Positions 8,109 through 16,151 of a DNA stretch of 21,086 bases are shown here, piece by piece; the first letter of the stretch is position 1; each line of letters opens with the position of its first letter. Source of the DNA: a bacterium. Its GTDB lineage: Bacteria; Spirochaetota; Spirochaetia; JABEVK01. The stretch lies in contig JAJXWL010000014.1 of NCBI GenBank assembly GCA_021781625.1, positions 1-21,086 on the forward strand, written 5' to 3'. The position numbers were made by a program, and so were the translations under genes. The notes under the pieces are model-generated. The model was not told where the DNA came from and did no database searches. It saw nothing but the letters and a program-made list of their open reading frames with translations.

Positions 8109-8677
8109 TGAAAGAAATCACCGAGTACCAGCACCTTTTAAACCCTCAATTGATCTTTGTGGCGTTTGACTTTGAGACAACGGGACTGTCGTACAATTTT
8201 GATCGCATTATCGAGATCGGAGCTGTGAAGTTTCGTTATAATCAAGAGCTGGAACGCTTTTCTCAAATGGTTAACCCCGAGATTCCCATTCCCGCCGATG
8301 CATCGGCAGTCAATGGCATTTCGGATGACATGGTGAAAGATGCCCCTACTGGTGAAACAGCTGTTCCTCAATTTCTGAATTTTATTGGGCAGGCAATTTT
8401 GGTGGCCCACAATGCCTCTTTTGATGTTGCCTTTCTTAGGTCTGCCATGAACCGGTGGGGCTTAGGCCAACTGAAGAATGATGTGGTCGACACCCAAAAG
8501 ATGGCCCAAAAGGCCTTTCCTGGGCGGAGCAACTACAAACTTCAACTTTTGGCACAGGATCTCAAGATCACCAGTCTTGAGGCTCACCGAGCTGAAGATG
8601 ATTCTCGGGTCTGTATGGAATTGTTTACAGCCTGTTTGAAACAACTGAACCCGGGCGGTCAAGCTTCTTTTTTTTGA
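8108..8677 (+). CDS. DEDDh 3'-5' exonuclease (DnaQ/PolC epsilon-like)
   Basis: Exonuclease of 189 residues with the full DEDDh catalytic set: Asp21 and Glu23 in FDFETTGL, Asp106 in AHNASFDVAFL, and His160/Asp165 in HRAEDDSR. The spacing matches the epsilon-type proofreading domain found as DnaQ or inside PolC. It is a single-domain protein with no polymerase or GIY-YIG extension, so it may act as the epsilon subunit or as a separate DNA or RNA trimming enzyme; sequence does not decide. The start codon overlaps the stop of the phosphohexomutase gene (TGATG). It is the last gene of its operon. Confidence 0.88.
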   Translation: MKEITEYQHLLNPQLIFVAFDFETTGLSYNFDRIIEIGAVKFRYNQELERFSQMVNPEIPIPADASAVNGISDDMVKDAPTGETAVPQFLNFIGQAILVAHNASFDVAFLRSAMNRWGLGQLKNDVVDTQKMAQKAFPGRSNYKLQLLAQDLKITSLEAHRAEDDSRVCMELFTACLKQLNPGGQASFF

Positions 8678-8699
8678 CAGAAATTTTAGTAATCTTTGA

Positions 8700-8729
8700 T
8701 TGACGGAATCGGATTTTGGTTTTTAGAAT
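8700..8729 (+). promoter_or_regulatory. Candidate sigma-70 promoter for the RRM-GATase-Dus operon
   Basis: TTGACG (8700-8705), an 18-base spacer and TAGAAT (8724-8729) lie 31 bases before the RRM start codon. Confidence 0.5.
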
Positions 8730-8760
8730 AGGTAGGAATACTCAACGTTAAGGATGGGTC

Positions 8761-9030
8761 ATGGGAACGAAGATCTATGTAGGGAACCTCAACTACAGGA
8801 CTACCAGTGAAGGCTTGCAAGCCCTTTTTTCCCGCTTCGGTGAAGTGGTTTCAGTCAGTGTTGTTACAGATCGTGAAACCGGTCAACCGCGTGGTTTTGC
8901 CTTTGTCGAGCTGGCACAGGCAGAGAGTGTAGCCAAAGCGATTCAAGAACTTGATGGAAAAGAATTTGAAGGTCGGCGCCTTCGGGTCAACGAGGCTGTT
9001 AACAAGCCACGCCCGCCGCGCGAAGCTTAA
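8761..9030 (+). CDS. RRM-domain RNA-binding protein
   Basis: A single RNA recognition motif makes up nearly all of the 89 residues. RNP2 is IYVGNL (about 5-10) and RNP1 is RGFAFVEL (about 44-51); both keep the aromatic residues that stack on RNA bases. The short basic, Pro-containing tail (KPRPPREA) is typical of small bacterial RRM proteins, which bind single-stranded RNA and are often linked to cold response. AAGGA lies six to ten bases before the ATG. It is followed after three bases by the amidotransferase gene, so it heads a three-gene operon. Confidence 0.92.
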   Translation: MGTKIYVGNLNYRTTSEGLQALFSRFGEVVSVSVVTDRETGQPRGFAFVELAQAESVAKAIQELDGKEFEGRRLRVNEAVNKPRPPREA

Positions 9031-9033
9031 AGC

Positions 9034-9738
9034 TTGAACGTTCATTATCTTCAGCATACGCCGTCCGAAGGGCTAGGGACGATGGAGCCGTGGTTGCTCG
9101 CTCGTGGCCACCAGCTGTCTAGGACGGCCTATTTTTCGCCTAAAAGCGACTATCCTCAACCCGAGGAACTTGGGTTGTTGATCATCTTGGGTGGCCCCAT
9201 GTCAGTCTATGATCACAAGGATTACGCTTGGATGGCCCAAGAATTTGAGTTTATTCAAGCTTGTCTCAAGGTACAAGTTCCTATTTTAGGCATCTGTCTT
9301 GGGGCACAAATTCTTGCACACCTTTTGGGGGGAACCGTCAAACCAAACCGTGAAAAAGAGATTGGTTGGTTTCCTGTGACCTGGGCTTCACCCCTTCCGT
9401 CCTGGTTAGCCGGTGAAACAATTCTGAAAGACCCTGTTTTTTTTCATTGGCATGGCGATACGTTTACCCTCCCACCTCAGGCTCAACGTCTGGCTTCTTC
9501 AGCGGCAACGGTTGAGCAAGGCTTTCTTTGGGGCGACCGCGTCGTGGCCTTACAATTTCATGGTGAAACAGATGCCGTAGCACTTGAACAATTTCTCGGT
9601 GCGGGTAGCTCTGAACTTTCCCCTGGTCCTTATGTCCAAACCGCTGAAAAAATGAAAGAACTTACCCCCTTAGCCCGTCAAACTGGCCCCTTTATGGAGT
9701 TGGTTCTGACGTACCTGGAGAGTTTGGCACGCCGATGA
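9034..9738 (+). CDS. Class I glutamine amidotransferase (GATase1) domain protein
   Basis: A stand-alone GATase1 protein of 234 residues resembling the GuaA-type amidotransferase domain. The nucleophile Cys88 sits in the elbow GICLGAQ, the oxyanion region is ILGGPMSVYD, and the catalytic His is in LQFHGETD. No synthetase domain is attached, so it may be a gamma-glutamyl hydrolase-like enzyme or supply ammonia to an unknown partner. I take the TTG at 9034 as start because it gives the family N-terminus NVHYLQHTPSEGLG; it lies three bases after the RRM stop, which suggests translational coupling, and there is no clear ribosome site. The gene overlaps the next by four bases (ATGA). Confidence 0.87.
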   Translation: MNVHYLQHTPSEGLGTMEPWLLARGHQLSRTAYFSPKSDYPQPEELGLLIILGGPMSVYDHKDYAWMAQEFEFIQACLKVQVPILGICLGAQILAHLLGGTVKPNREKEIGWFPVTWASPLPSWLAGETILKDPVFFHWHGDTFTLPPQAQRLASSAATVEQGFLWGDRVVALQFHGETDAVALEQFLGAGSSELSPGPYVQTAEKMKELTPLARQTGPFMELVLTYLESLARR

Positions 9739-10751
9739 ACCTTCCTCGCTTATCTGTGGCTCCGATGGTTGACTGGAGTGACCGGCATTTTCGCTACTAT
9801 TTACGGTTTTTGGCTCCACGCAGTCTTTTTTATACCGAAATGCGTTCAACAGGCGCAGTCCTTTATGGTCATGAAGAGAGCATTCTTGGCTTTGATCCGT
9901 TTGAAAAACCGTTATCCTTGCAGTTGGCGGGTGATGACCCACTAGAGCTGACGAAGGCTGTTCAAAAGGCTGAAGCTTGGCCTTACGATGAATATAACCT
10001 GAATTGCGGCTGTCCTTCTGACAAGGTACAAGAAGCACATTTTGGCGCCTGTTTGATGGCCGAACCAGACTTAGTCGCTCGGCTGGTTGGGGCAATGAAA
10101 AAAGCCACCTCGAGGCCTGTGACCGTAAAGCATCGCATTGGTATTGACGGGCTTGAAAGTTACGAGGACATGCTACGGTTTGTGAAAGCCGTGCAAAAGG
10201 CAGGGGCGGACCGGGTCATTGTCCATGCCCGGATAGCCATTTTAAAAGGTCTTGACCCCAAAGAAAACCGCGAAATTCCTCCGCTACGTTATGAGGATGT
10301 CTATCGTCTAAAGGCCGAAGTGCCCCACTTGCCCATCGAAATTAACGGCGGAATTCGAACACTCGAGAACTTAAAAGTCCAGCTCAGTCGAGTTGACGGT
10401 GTCATGTTAGGACGCGCCGCTTATGAAGACCCTTACTTTATGGCAGTCGCTGAAGAGGAAGTGTTTGGTACACCACGTCCTACGCGAAGGCAGGTTATCG
10501 AAGCTCTCATGCCGTATGTGGATGAGTGGCAAAAACGCGAGATTTCCGTCTATAAAATTGCGCGCCACATGACCTCCCTCTTTGCGGGCTTTCCTGGAGC
10601 TCGTAAATGGCGTCAAGCTTTAAGTCCTCCTTTTCAAAAGTTAGGACGATCAAGTGAACTTTTTCAACGACTTCTTGAGATTCTGCCTGCTTGGGTGTTA
10701 GATTCGACCGACTTGCGACCAAATTCCGCAAAATCTCTTGTTTCTTCGTGA
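9735..10751 (+). CDS. dusA: tRNA-dihydrouridine synthase, DusA type
   Basis: FMN-dependent enzyme that reduces uridine to dihydrouridine in the tRNA D-loop. The 338 residues begin with SVAPMVDWSDRHFRYY (FMN site), then NLNCGCPSDKVQ, the catalytic Cys106 in HFGACLM, VKHRIGID, and a DusA-type segment LKGLDPKENREIPPL, followed by NGGIRTL and MLGRAAYEDP of the TIM barrel. The PKENREIPPL segment separates DusA from DusB and DusC. The start overlaps the amidotransferase stop (ATGA). Being in one operon with an RRM protein suggests an RNA-related theme, but that is inference. Confidence 0.93.
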   Translation: MNLPRLSVAPMVDWSDRHFRYYLRFLAPRSLFYTEMRSTGAVLYGHEESILGFDPFEKPLSLQLAGDDPLELTKAVQKAEAWPYDEYNLNCGCPSDKVQEAHFGACLMAEPDLVARLVGAMKKATSRPVTVKHRIGIDGLESYEDMLRFVKAVQKAGADRVIVHARIAILKGLDPKENREIPPLRYEDVYRLKAEVPHLPIEINGGIRTLENLKVQLSRVDGVMLGRAAYEDPYFMAVAEEEVFGTPRPTRRQVIEALMPYVDEWQKREISVYKIARHMTSLFAGFPGARKWRQALSPPFQKLGRSSELFQRLLEILPAWVLDSTDLRPNSAKSLVSS

Positions 10752-10810
10752 AAGTCGGGTCAAAATGAGGTTATGGATTTTCAGACTTTTCCGCCTCGAA
10801 GGGGACGAAG

Positions 10811-13132
10811 GTGAAGCCTCCCTTAAGACTGCTCCTTGTTGAGGACTCGGAAGACGATGAGTTTTTAATCAAGCGAGAGCTGGCTCAAACGGAGTTTTTG
10901 TGGAACGTCGAGAGAGTAACAACACCCGAGGCGCTTAAGCGGGCCCTGCAAACGTCTGAATGGGATCTCATCATTAGCGATTACCGTTTACCAGGATTTT
11001 CTGGCCTAGACGCGCTAACTATTTTTCAGGAATCAAAACTCGATATACCTTTTATTGTTCTTTCGGGAATGATTGGCGAAGATTTAGCGGTAGAGATGAT
11101 GAAAAAGGGTGCCCATGACTATATCATGAAAAACGCCCTTAAACGTTTACCACGTGCTGTCGAACGCGAAATCCGAGAAGCCCAGTCACGGAAAGCTCAG
11201 CGGGCATCAGACGCAGAAAACCGCCTTTTAACCCGGTATTACCAACTGCTCAGCCAAACCAATCAGGCGATTGTCAGAATTCTCGACCCTAGTTCCCTGT
11301 TAGGTACTATCGCATCAATCGCAGTGCACATAGGTGGGTTTATTTGGTCTGGCTTTGCGACCTGGAATGATAATCGTTGGCAGTTAGAAACCTCGTTTGG
11401 TGAAGAACCTAGCGAAGCCTATCGGCCCTTTGCTGAAGTGAATTCTTTTCCTTTTATCCCTGTGATTCACGCCAGTGAAGACGCCTCAAAGGTCTATGGA
11501 CTGTTTCCTATTCGTATTCAGGGTCGTCCCTGGGGTGCGTTTTTGATCAAGACCCAAGAAGATCAGCTCTCAGAAGAAGAAACCAAGCTCATGTCTGCTC
11601 TGGCTGCCGATGTAGCGTTTGCCTTAGAAGCTCGTTTTGAAGCTCAATTTCGACGAGAGCTGGATCGCCAGTTAGCCCAGGAGCGAGAACGCTTATCCTT
11701 GATTTTAGAAAGTATGGCCGATGGCATTCTCGCCCTAGATTCCTTGGGTAAAATCGCTTTTCTCAATCAAAATTGTGAACAGCTGTTGGGTTGGGAAAGC
11801 CATCAAGCCTCGTTTGCTAACGAGACTTTGCCGCCAGAAATTTTATCGATCACCGGAATAAAAACAATCCCCTTTGTTAATAAGGCGGGAAAAGCATTTC
11901 CACTGGAAGTGGGGTCTACCACCGTCAGTGACCGTCAGGGTTCGGGCATATCCCGTGTATTTTTGCTGCGCGATGTTTCAGAGCAAGAAAAAACTGATGA
12001 ACGCTTAAGACAACTTGAAAAAATGGAATCGATAGGTTTGCTTGCTGGGGGTATAGCCCATGACTTTAACAACCTTTTAACAGGGATTTTTGGATTTTTG
12101 CAGTTAGCAAAAATGAATTCAGCGGATTCAACCAAGGTAGAAATGTACTTGGAGAGGGCCTTAAATCCTTTTAACCGAGCCAGAAACCTGACTCAACAGT
12201 TGTTGACATTTGCCAAAGGTGGTCAGCCTTTAAAGAAGCGATTTAACATCGCTGAGATGGTTAACAATATTTCAGAATTTACCTTGAGTGGCTCGAGCAT
12301 TGTTCTAACGAACCGACAAGACGACGAAACCTATTATATTTTGGGGAATGAAGCCCAGTTAGGGCAAGTATTTGAGAATCTTTTGATGAACGCCAAGCAG
12401 GCCATGCCTCAAGGCGGCTCGTTGAACCTATCGATGGCGAAACGCTTAGACTATGAACGCTCCGATCTTAAATTAGGGCGAGGAGACTACTTAGAGGTAG
12501 CTTTACAGGATACAGGATATGGCATTCCTCCAGAGTCCTTAAAAAAAATATTTGATCCTTTTTTTACAACAAAAAAAGAGGGAACTGGCTTAGGATTATC
12601 CATTTGTTTTTCGGTGGTACGCAAGCATGGGGGTGCCATCGAAGCGGATTCGGTGATGGGACGGGGGTCAACTTTTAGGGTGTACTTGCCTCTTTTAACT
12701 GCCGAGGAAGAGCCCAATATCCAAACGCAAACAAGCTCTACCGGGCAGGGCCTTATTTTATTTTTAGATGATGAGGAATACGCGCGAAGCATAGCATCGT
12801 CAATGCTTGAAAGGCTCGGCTATGCTGTAGAGGTGTTTGAGCACGGTGAGCAATTAGAGGTGGCTTATCAAGAGCATCAAAAAGCAGGTGTCCCGGTTGT
12901 CGCAGTGATTCTTGACCTGACAATTAAAGGCGGTCCTGGTGGCCTGGAAGTCTTAAAATCGTTAAAACAGCTTGACCCTGACGTAACGGCAGTGGCCTCT
13001 AGCGGCTATTCGAATGAGTCGGCACTGATCGACCCGCTCAAATATGGATTTTCAGGCAGTTTGCCCAAACCGTTTAGTATGGATGAGTTGTCGGAAGTCC
13101 TGGTAGCCGCTTTTAAAAAATCAGGAAAATAA
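10811..13132 (+). CDS. Hybrid sensor histidine kinase (REC-GAF-PAS-HisKA-HATPase-REC)
   Basis: A 773-residue cytoplasmic kinase without membrane segments. In order: an N-terminal receiver (about 5-120, LLLVEDSEDDE, phosphoacceptor Asp57 in IISDYRLPG), a GAF-like section (about 135-275), a PAS domain (about 290-395), HisKA with His417 in GIAHDFNNLLTG, HATPase (N box ENLLMNAKQA, G1 DTGYGIP, G2 GTGLGLSI), and a C-terminal receiver (about 660-770, LDDEE, Asp702 in VILDLTIKGG, SSGYS, Lys in LPKPFS). A start at GTG 10811 follows GGGGACGAAG. It has receivers at both ends and no separate regulator or output gene beside it, so its partner is elsewhere. The ligand is unknown. Confidence 0.93.
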   Translation: MKPPLRLLLVEDSEDDEFLIKRELAQTEFLWNVERVTTPEALKRALQTSEWDLIISDYRLPGFSGLDALTIFQESKLDIPFIVLSGMIGEDLAVEMMKKGAHDYIMKNALKRLPRAVEREIREAQSRKAQRASDAENRLLTRYYQLLSQTNQAIVRILDPSSLLGTIASIAVHIGGFIWSGFATWNDNRWQLETSFGEEPSEAYRPFAEVNSFPFIPVIHASEDASKVYGLFPIRIQGRPWGAFLIKTQEDQLSEEETKLMSALAADVAFALEARFEAQFRRELDRQLAQERERLSLILESMADGILALDSLGKIAFLNQNCEQLLGWESHQASFANETLPPEILSITGIKTIPFVNKAGKAFPLEVGSTTVSDRQGSGISRVFLLRDVSEQEKTDERLRQLEKMESIGLLAGGIAHDFNNLLTGIFGFLQLAKMNSADSTKVEMYLERALNPFNRARNLTQQLLTFAKGGQPLKKRFNIAEMVNNISEFTLSGSSIVLTNRQDDETYYILGNEAQLGQVFENLLMNAKQAMPQGGSLNLSMAKRLDYERSDLKLGRGDYLEVALQDTGYGIPPESLKKIFDPFFTTKKEGTGLGLSICFSVVRKHGGAIEADSVMGRGSTFRVYLPLLTAEEEPNIQTQTSSTGQGLILFLDDEEYARSIASSMLERLGYAVEVFEHGEQLEVAYQEHQKAGVPVVAVILDLTIKGGPGGLEVLKSLKQLDPDVTAVASSGYSNESALIDPLKYGFSGSLPKPFSMDELSEVLVAAFKKSGK

Positions 13133-13150
13133 CAGGCCCTGGGTGATGCT

Positions 13151-14014
13151 TTAGAAACTATCCCTGAATGGTCCGAGCAGTCGTCGATCGGGCGACCAGT
13201 CAGTGATAGCAAAAACAACCTGCTGGAAGGCGCCAGCAAAGTCACCAAAAAGTTCATTTTTAAAGGATTGGGCCGTTGTGAAAGGATCATTTGCGAACGC
13301 TCCGCAACCCCAAGCACCGAGAACTAGCGCATCATAGCGATAAGCTCTGCTTATCTCGAGAACGCGTTGTATGCGCTTGTTCATGAGCTCGGCTGATTTT
13401 TGTTTACCGATGGTCGGTGCGTACGGAGCCGCACAGGTTAAGAAACTCAGGAGGTATGGAGTTTCGAGGATGGTTCCCTCATCGGTGCGAAACACGGGAA
13501 CCTTAGGTGACAAAATTGCCCAGTCGGTAGAATCTGGCTGTGACCGTGCCGCGTGATGCTTGTACATGGGGTCGTCCTGAAGTGAAAGGTAAAGAGCACT
13601 CGATCGACAAAGACATTCCTCTTGTGCCAGGGCGCCATGGAGAAATCCACCGCCTGGACTTACCCCGTTTGCGAAGTTAAGAGCAAGGACATTCGTTCCG
13701 GTAACGAGCAACCGCTTGGCTGCTTGAAGCGTTGTCTCGTTAGAGACTTGAATGGTCATTTGGTCGAACCGCTGCTCGTTGAATGGGAGAGGAAAATCAG
13801 GCGGGATGCTTACCTTTTGGGATAAGGAATCTTGAACGAAAACAGAGATATCTCTCTTTTCTTTATTCGTATTGAGGTACCAGCCTTGTTTCGATGTTGT
13901 TACAGCCAATTTGCCAAGCTCCATGGCTAGATCACGAGAGATCCTGAGTTCTTGATTTCGTTTTTTTGCCATTTCTTCTGAATCAAGGCAAGGTAGAATA
14001 GAAATTTTTGACAC
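13151..14014 (-). CDS. Bacterial-type poly(ADP-ribose) glycohydrolase homologue (TIGR02452/DUF2263 family)
   Basis: A 287-residue macrodomain-fold protein of the microbial PARG family, which removes ADP-ribose chains or related groups. The family signature GGG-x7-QEE is intact (Gly121-123, Gln131-Glu133, with the catalytic Glu), followed by CRSSALY; the AAPYAP and LGAWGCGAFAND segments are also typical. I take GTG 14014 as start because AAAGGAAG precedes it at normal distance; ATG 13972 is an alternative. It converges on the kinase gene with 18 bases between stops. It marks the change from housekeeping genes to the accessory region, and such genes often travel with phage or defence cargo. Its natural substrate here is unknown. 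Confidence 0.85.
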   Translation of the reverse strand: MSKISILPCLDSEEMAKKRNQELRISRDLAMELGKLAVTTSKQGWYLNTNKEKRDISVFVQDSLSQKVSIPPDFPLPFNEQRFDQMTIQVSNETTLQAAKRLLVTGTNVLALNFANGVSPGGGFLHGALAQEECLCRSSALYLSLQDDPMYKHHAARSQPDSTDWAILSPKVPVFRTDEGTILETPYLLSFLTCAAPYAPTIGKQKSAELMNKRIQRVLEISRAYRYDALVLGAWGCGAFANDPFTTAQSFKNELFGDFAGAFQQVVFAITDWSPDRRLLGPFRDSF

Positions 14015-14643
14015 GATTCACTTCCTTTGATTTATTTTATTGTTACGAGCTGGCTTGTTCTAGAGCATCCAGCGTTAGATCTGACCGAGAGCGGCTGTTG
14101 TCAGAAGGCGAAGTCAGCAAGGTCATCAAGGCCAACCTCCCGAAGGAACTCTCCCAATACTTCCTCTTTGACGCCATGACCGCCGGAGAAAAGCTCTCAG
14201 AAGACCAACTGGGCCAAGTGATCCGAGAGAATATTGAGAGTGTCATGGGGCTACGGAAATACCTCGAGCTGTCCCATGCCGCCCGAAGCGTCGAAGAATC
14301 GAGAAACGCCGAACGGCTCAAGGCAACCAAGGATCGGGACGAATACCTTGCACTTGTAGAATCACAAAGGGATAAGGAGAGGACCATCGCCGAGCGGGTC
14401 GATACGCGCAACAAAAGTCTAGCAGAGTTACGAAGCCTACAGGATGTAGTCCAAGACTTGAGGATCGAGCACAACAAGGACGAGTCCTACAAGTTGAAGA
14501 TTGGTTAGCAGAAACGCCAGAAAAAGGCTGTGGCCGACAAAGAATCTCTCTACCCCTCCCAACTCGAGGAGTCCTCCAAGACTATCACACCGTCGTTTGT
14601 GTGCCACGAGGAGGAAATTGAAACCCGCGAGGGTGAAGTTTAG
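14008..14643 (+). pseudogene. Remnant of a DndD/SMC-like coiled-coil ATPase
   Basis: A frame running 14008-14508 resembles the part of DndD/Rad50-like defence ATPases between the coiled coils: LPKELSQYFLFDAM, then GEKLSEDQLGQVIREN and a VMGLRKYLEL helix, then a long charged coiled coil. In the same frame, beyond the TAG at 14506-14508, coding character continues (QKRQKKAVADKES) to a second stop at 14641. Both the Walker A N-terminal half and the C-terminal Walker B/signature half are missing, so it cannot be a working ATPase. The first ~20 residues (FTSFDLFYCYELA) probably are not from the original gene and overlap the divergent PARG start. Family assignment is by pattern memory and moderate. 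Confidence 0.45.
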
Positions 14644-14716
14644 TAGCTAACTGAGTGACAGATGAAGGAGTGCGCCATTGGTGTATGCCCGGCTTGACTG
14701 GGGTAGGTGCATATCA

Positions 14717-14757
14717 GGAGACGAACGAAAGTGAACCGTTATCGAGGTATGGAATTG
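14717..14757 (+). other. Structured-RNA-like motif A, possible group II intron debris
   Basis: GACGAACGaaAGTGAACC, then six bases and GAGGT, closely matches motif B at 19921-19963. The form recalls internal domains of bacterial group II introns. It lies in the non-coding stretch 14644-14890, where I see nothing else except the promoter of the next gene. Confidence 0.35.
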
Positions 14758-14783
14758 AATTGGGAATTATTGAATTCTTTTAC

Positions 14784-14811
14784 TTGACTAGGTGATTTTT
14801 ATCGATAGAAT
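14784..14811 (+). promoter_or_regulatory. Sigma-70 promoter for the 14891 lipoprotein gene
   Basis: TTGACT (14784-14789), a 16-base spacer and TAGAAT (14806-14811) lie in very AT-rich DNA, 79 bases before the start codon. Confidence 0.55.
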
Positions 14812-14890
14812 TGATAAAGGTTGGTTCGATTTTTCATTATAAAAATTTTCTTATCTATGGCCAAAACAATCGCAAAAATGGAGAATAAAA

Positions 14891-15961
14891 ATGTGGATGA
14901 AAAAAAACAGGAAACTGATAATATGTCTTTCAATATCGATAGTTCTTTTTGGATTTCTTAGTTGTTCAAAGTCAAAAAATGCACGGAAGATTGTAGATTT
15001 TTCGTCCCCAGAAATACAAGAACTAATATTTGACCAGCCTGTGAGTGATATTGAAGATTCGGCAGATGGCAATATTGTTTGGACATCAGGGAGGAAGCTT
15101 TTTTTTCTCCCAGCCAAAAGTAATAAGTCGGTGCTTATCGTAAACAAGATTGATGAGCCTCCGTTACCTGTTTATGTTTCAAAAGGTCGAAAGGAATACA
15201 CTTCAATTTTGGGATTCAACGGAAAAACGGTACTATTTACTCAATCATATGAAGGCATGAACGGAGGCTGGCCATATGTTGTAGAACTTTATTATAAGAA
15301 TATCGGTGGACCCCAAATTACGGCGCTTAAAGATGCTGCCGATCCAGGTGGTGAATCGCTCAATGAATCTATGTCAAATGAAGCGATCGTTTATGTGACC
15401 AAGAAAAATTATATCAAGGTTTTTGATCCCGAATCTGGGAATGTCCAGTATAAAAGTCCGGTGTACAAGGAGGAATTATCACAAATTACGATTTCCGGAA
15501 ACAACCTCGTTTTCTTGACACGAGAGATGTCTAGGTTTGGCAATAGAAATCCGATATCACTTTTATATAATCTTTCAAAAAAATCCGGATCTATGAATCT
15601 TGTTCTTGCGAAAGGACAAGTTATAGGAGTAACGGTAGCTAAAGATGTTGTTGTTTTTGCAGTTCAAGCTCTAACTGGAATCCGCGAAATTGGCTTCACG
15701 ACGATTACTGACTCTGGTCAACAGGTGAAAACCCAAATCTTGTCTTTGCCGAAAGGCTCGGAGGTAGGTTTCCCGGAAACAAACGGGGATGTCATTTATT
15801 GCGGAGAAAATCGTACTGACTACCTGTTCTATCTAATTGGGAGCAAGAAATATATGGAATTGCCAAAAAATTTGGGCAGAATGATTCTTGGAAAACAGAA
15901 AATATTTTTTGTGAATGAAAGGAGTACACATGTGAAATACGTATCGTGGGATACATTATAA
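14891..15961 (+). CDS. Lipoprotein of unknown function, probable beta-propeller
   Basis: A 356-residue protein with a basic start (MWMKKNRK), a hydrophobic stretch and Cys25 in GFLSC, a spirochaete-style lipobox, so it should be lipid-anchored. The mature part is almost all beta strand, with repeated blocks such as GNIVWTSGRKLFFLP, NEAIVYVTKKNYIKVFDPE and GNNLVFLTRE, in which a hydrophobic strand alternates with a polar turn; this looks like a WD40/YVTN-type propeller of six or so blades. I do not recognise the family. GGAG lies seven bases before the ATG. The gene is AT-richer than those before 13150, which suggests later acquisition. It stands alone between broken genes. Confidence 0.7.
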   Translation: MWMKKNRKLIICLSISIVLFGFLSCSKSKNARKIVDFSSPEIQELIFDQPVSDIEDSADGNIVWTSGRKLFFLPAKSNKSVLIVNKIDEPPLPVYVSKGRKEYTSILGFNGKTVLFTQSYEGMNGGWPYVVELYYKNIGGPQITALKDAADPGGESLNESMSNEAIVYVTKKNYIKVFDPESGNVQYKSPVYKEELSQITISGNNLVFLTREMSRFGNRNPISLLYNLSKKSGSMNLVLAKGQVIGVTVAKDVVVFAVQALTGIREIGFTTITDSGQQVKTQILSLPKGSEVGFPETNGDVIYCGENRTDYLFYLIGSKKYMELPKNLGRMILGKQKIFFVNERSTHVKYVSWDTL

Positions 15962-16151
15962 AAAAGGTGATCTTGGGAACTAAGAGAACGATTAGCGTCT
16001 GAATTCGTGTATTATTGTTGGGGAGATAACTCGGTCTATCTACACCATAACCTGTTTTAGAAAACCTCACGAGAAAGGATAATCGGGTTGGCCTTTTAAG
16101 AAGATGATCCTACAACCACGTTAGATTCAGACAGAAAAAGTGAGAAAAGAA

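Noticed and set aside
13371..13825. Two rightward frames of 61 and 67 residues inside the PARG gene.
   Set aside because: Both are antisense to the conserved PARG frame and have no supporting start signals.
14043..14477. Leftward 144-residue Ser/Arg/Leu-rich frame.
   Set aside because: Shadow of the DndD-like coiled coil on the other strand; its Ser/Leu bias is the usual antisense of a Glu/Arg/Lys-rich helix.
15792..16070. Leftward 92-residue frame over the end of the 14891 gene.
   Set aside because: Overlaps a better-supported gene, has no ribosome site and shows no motif.
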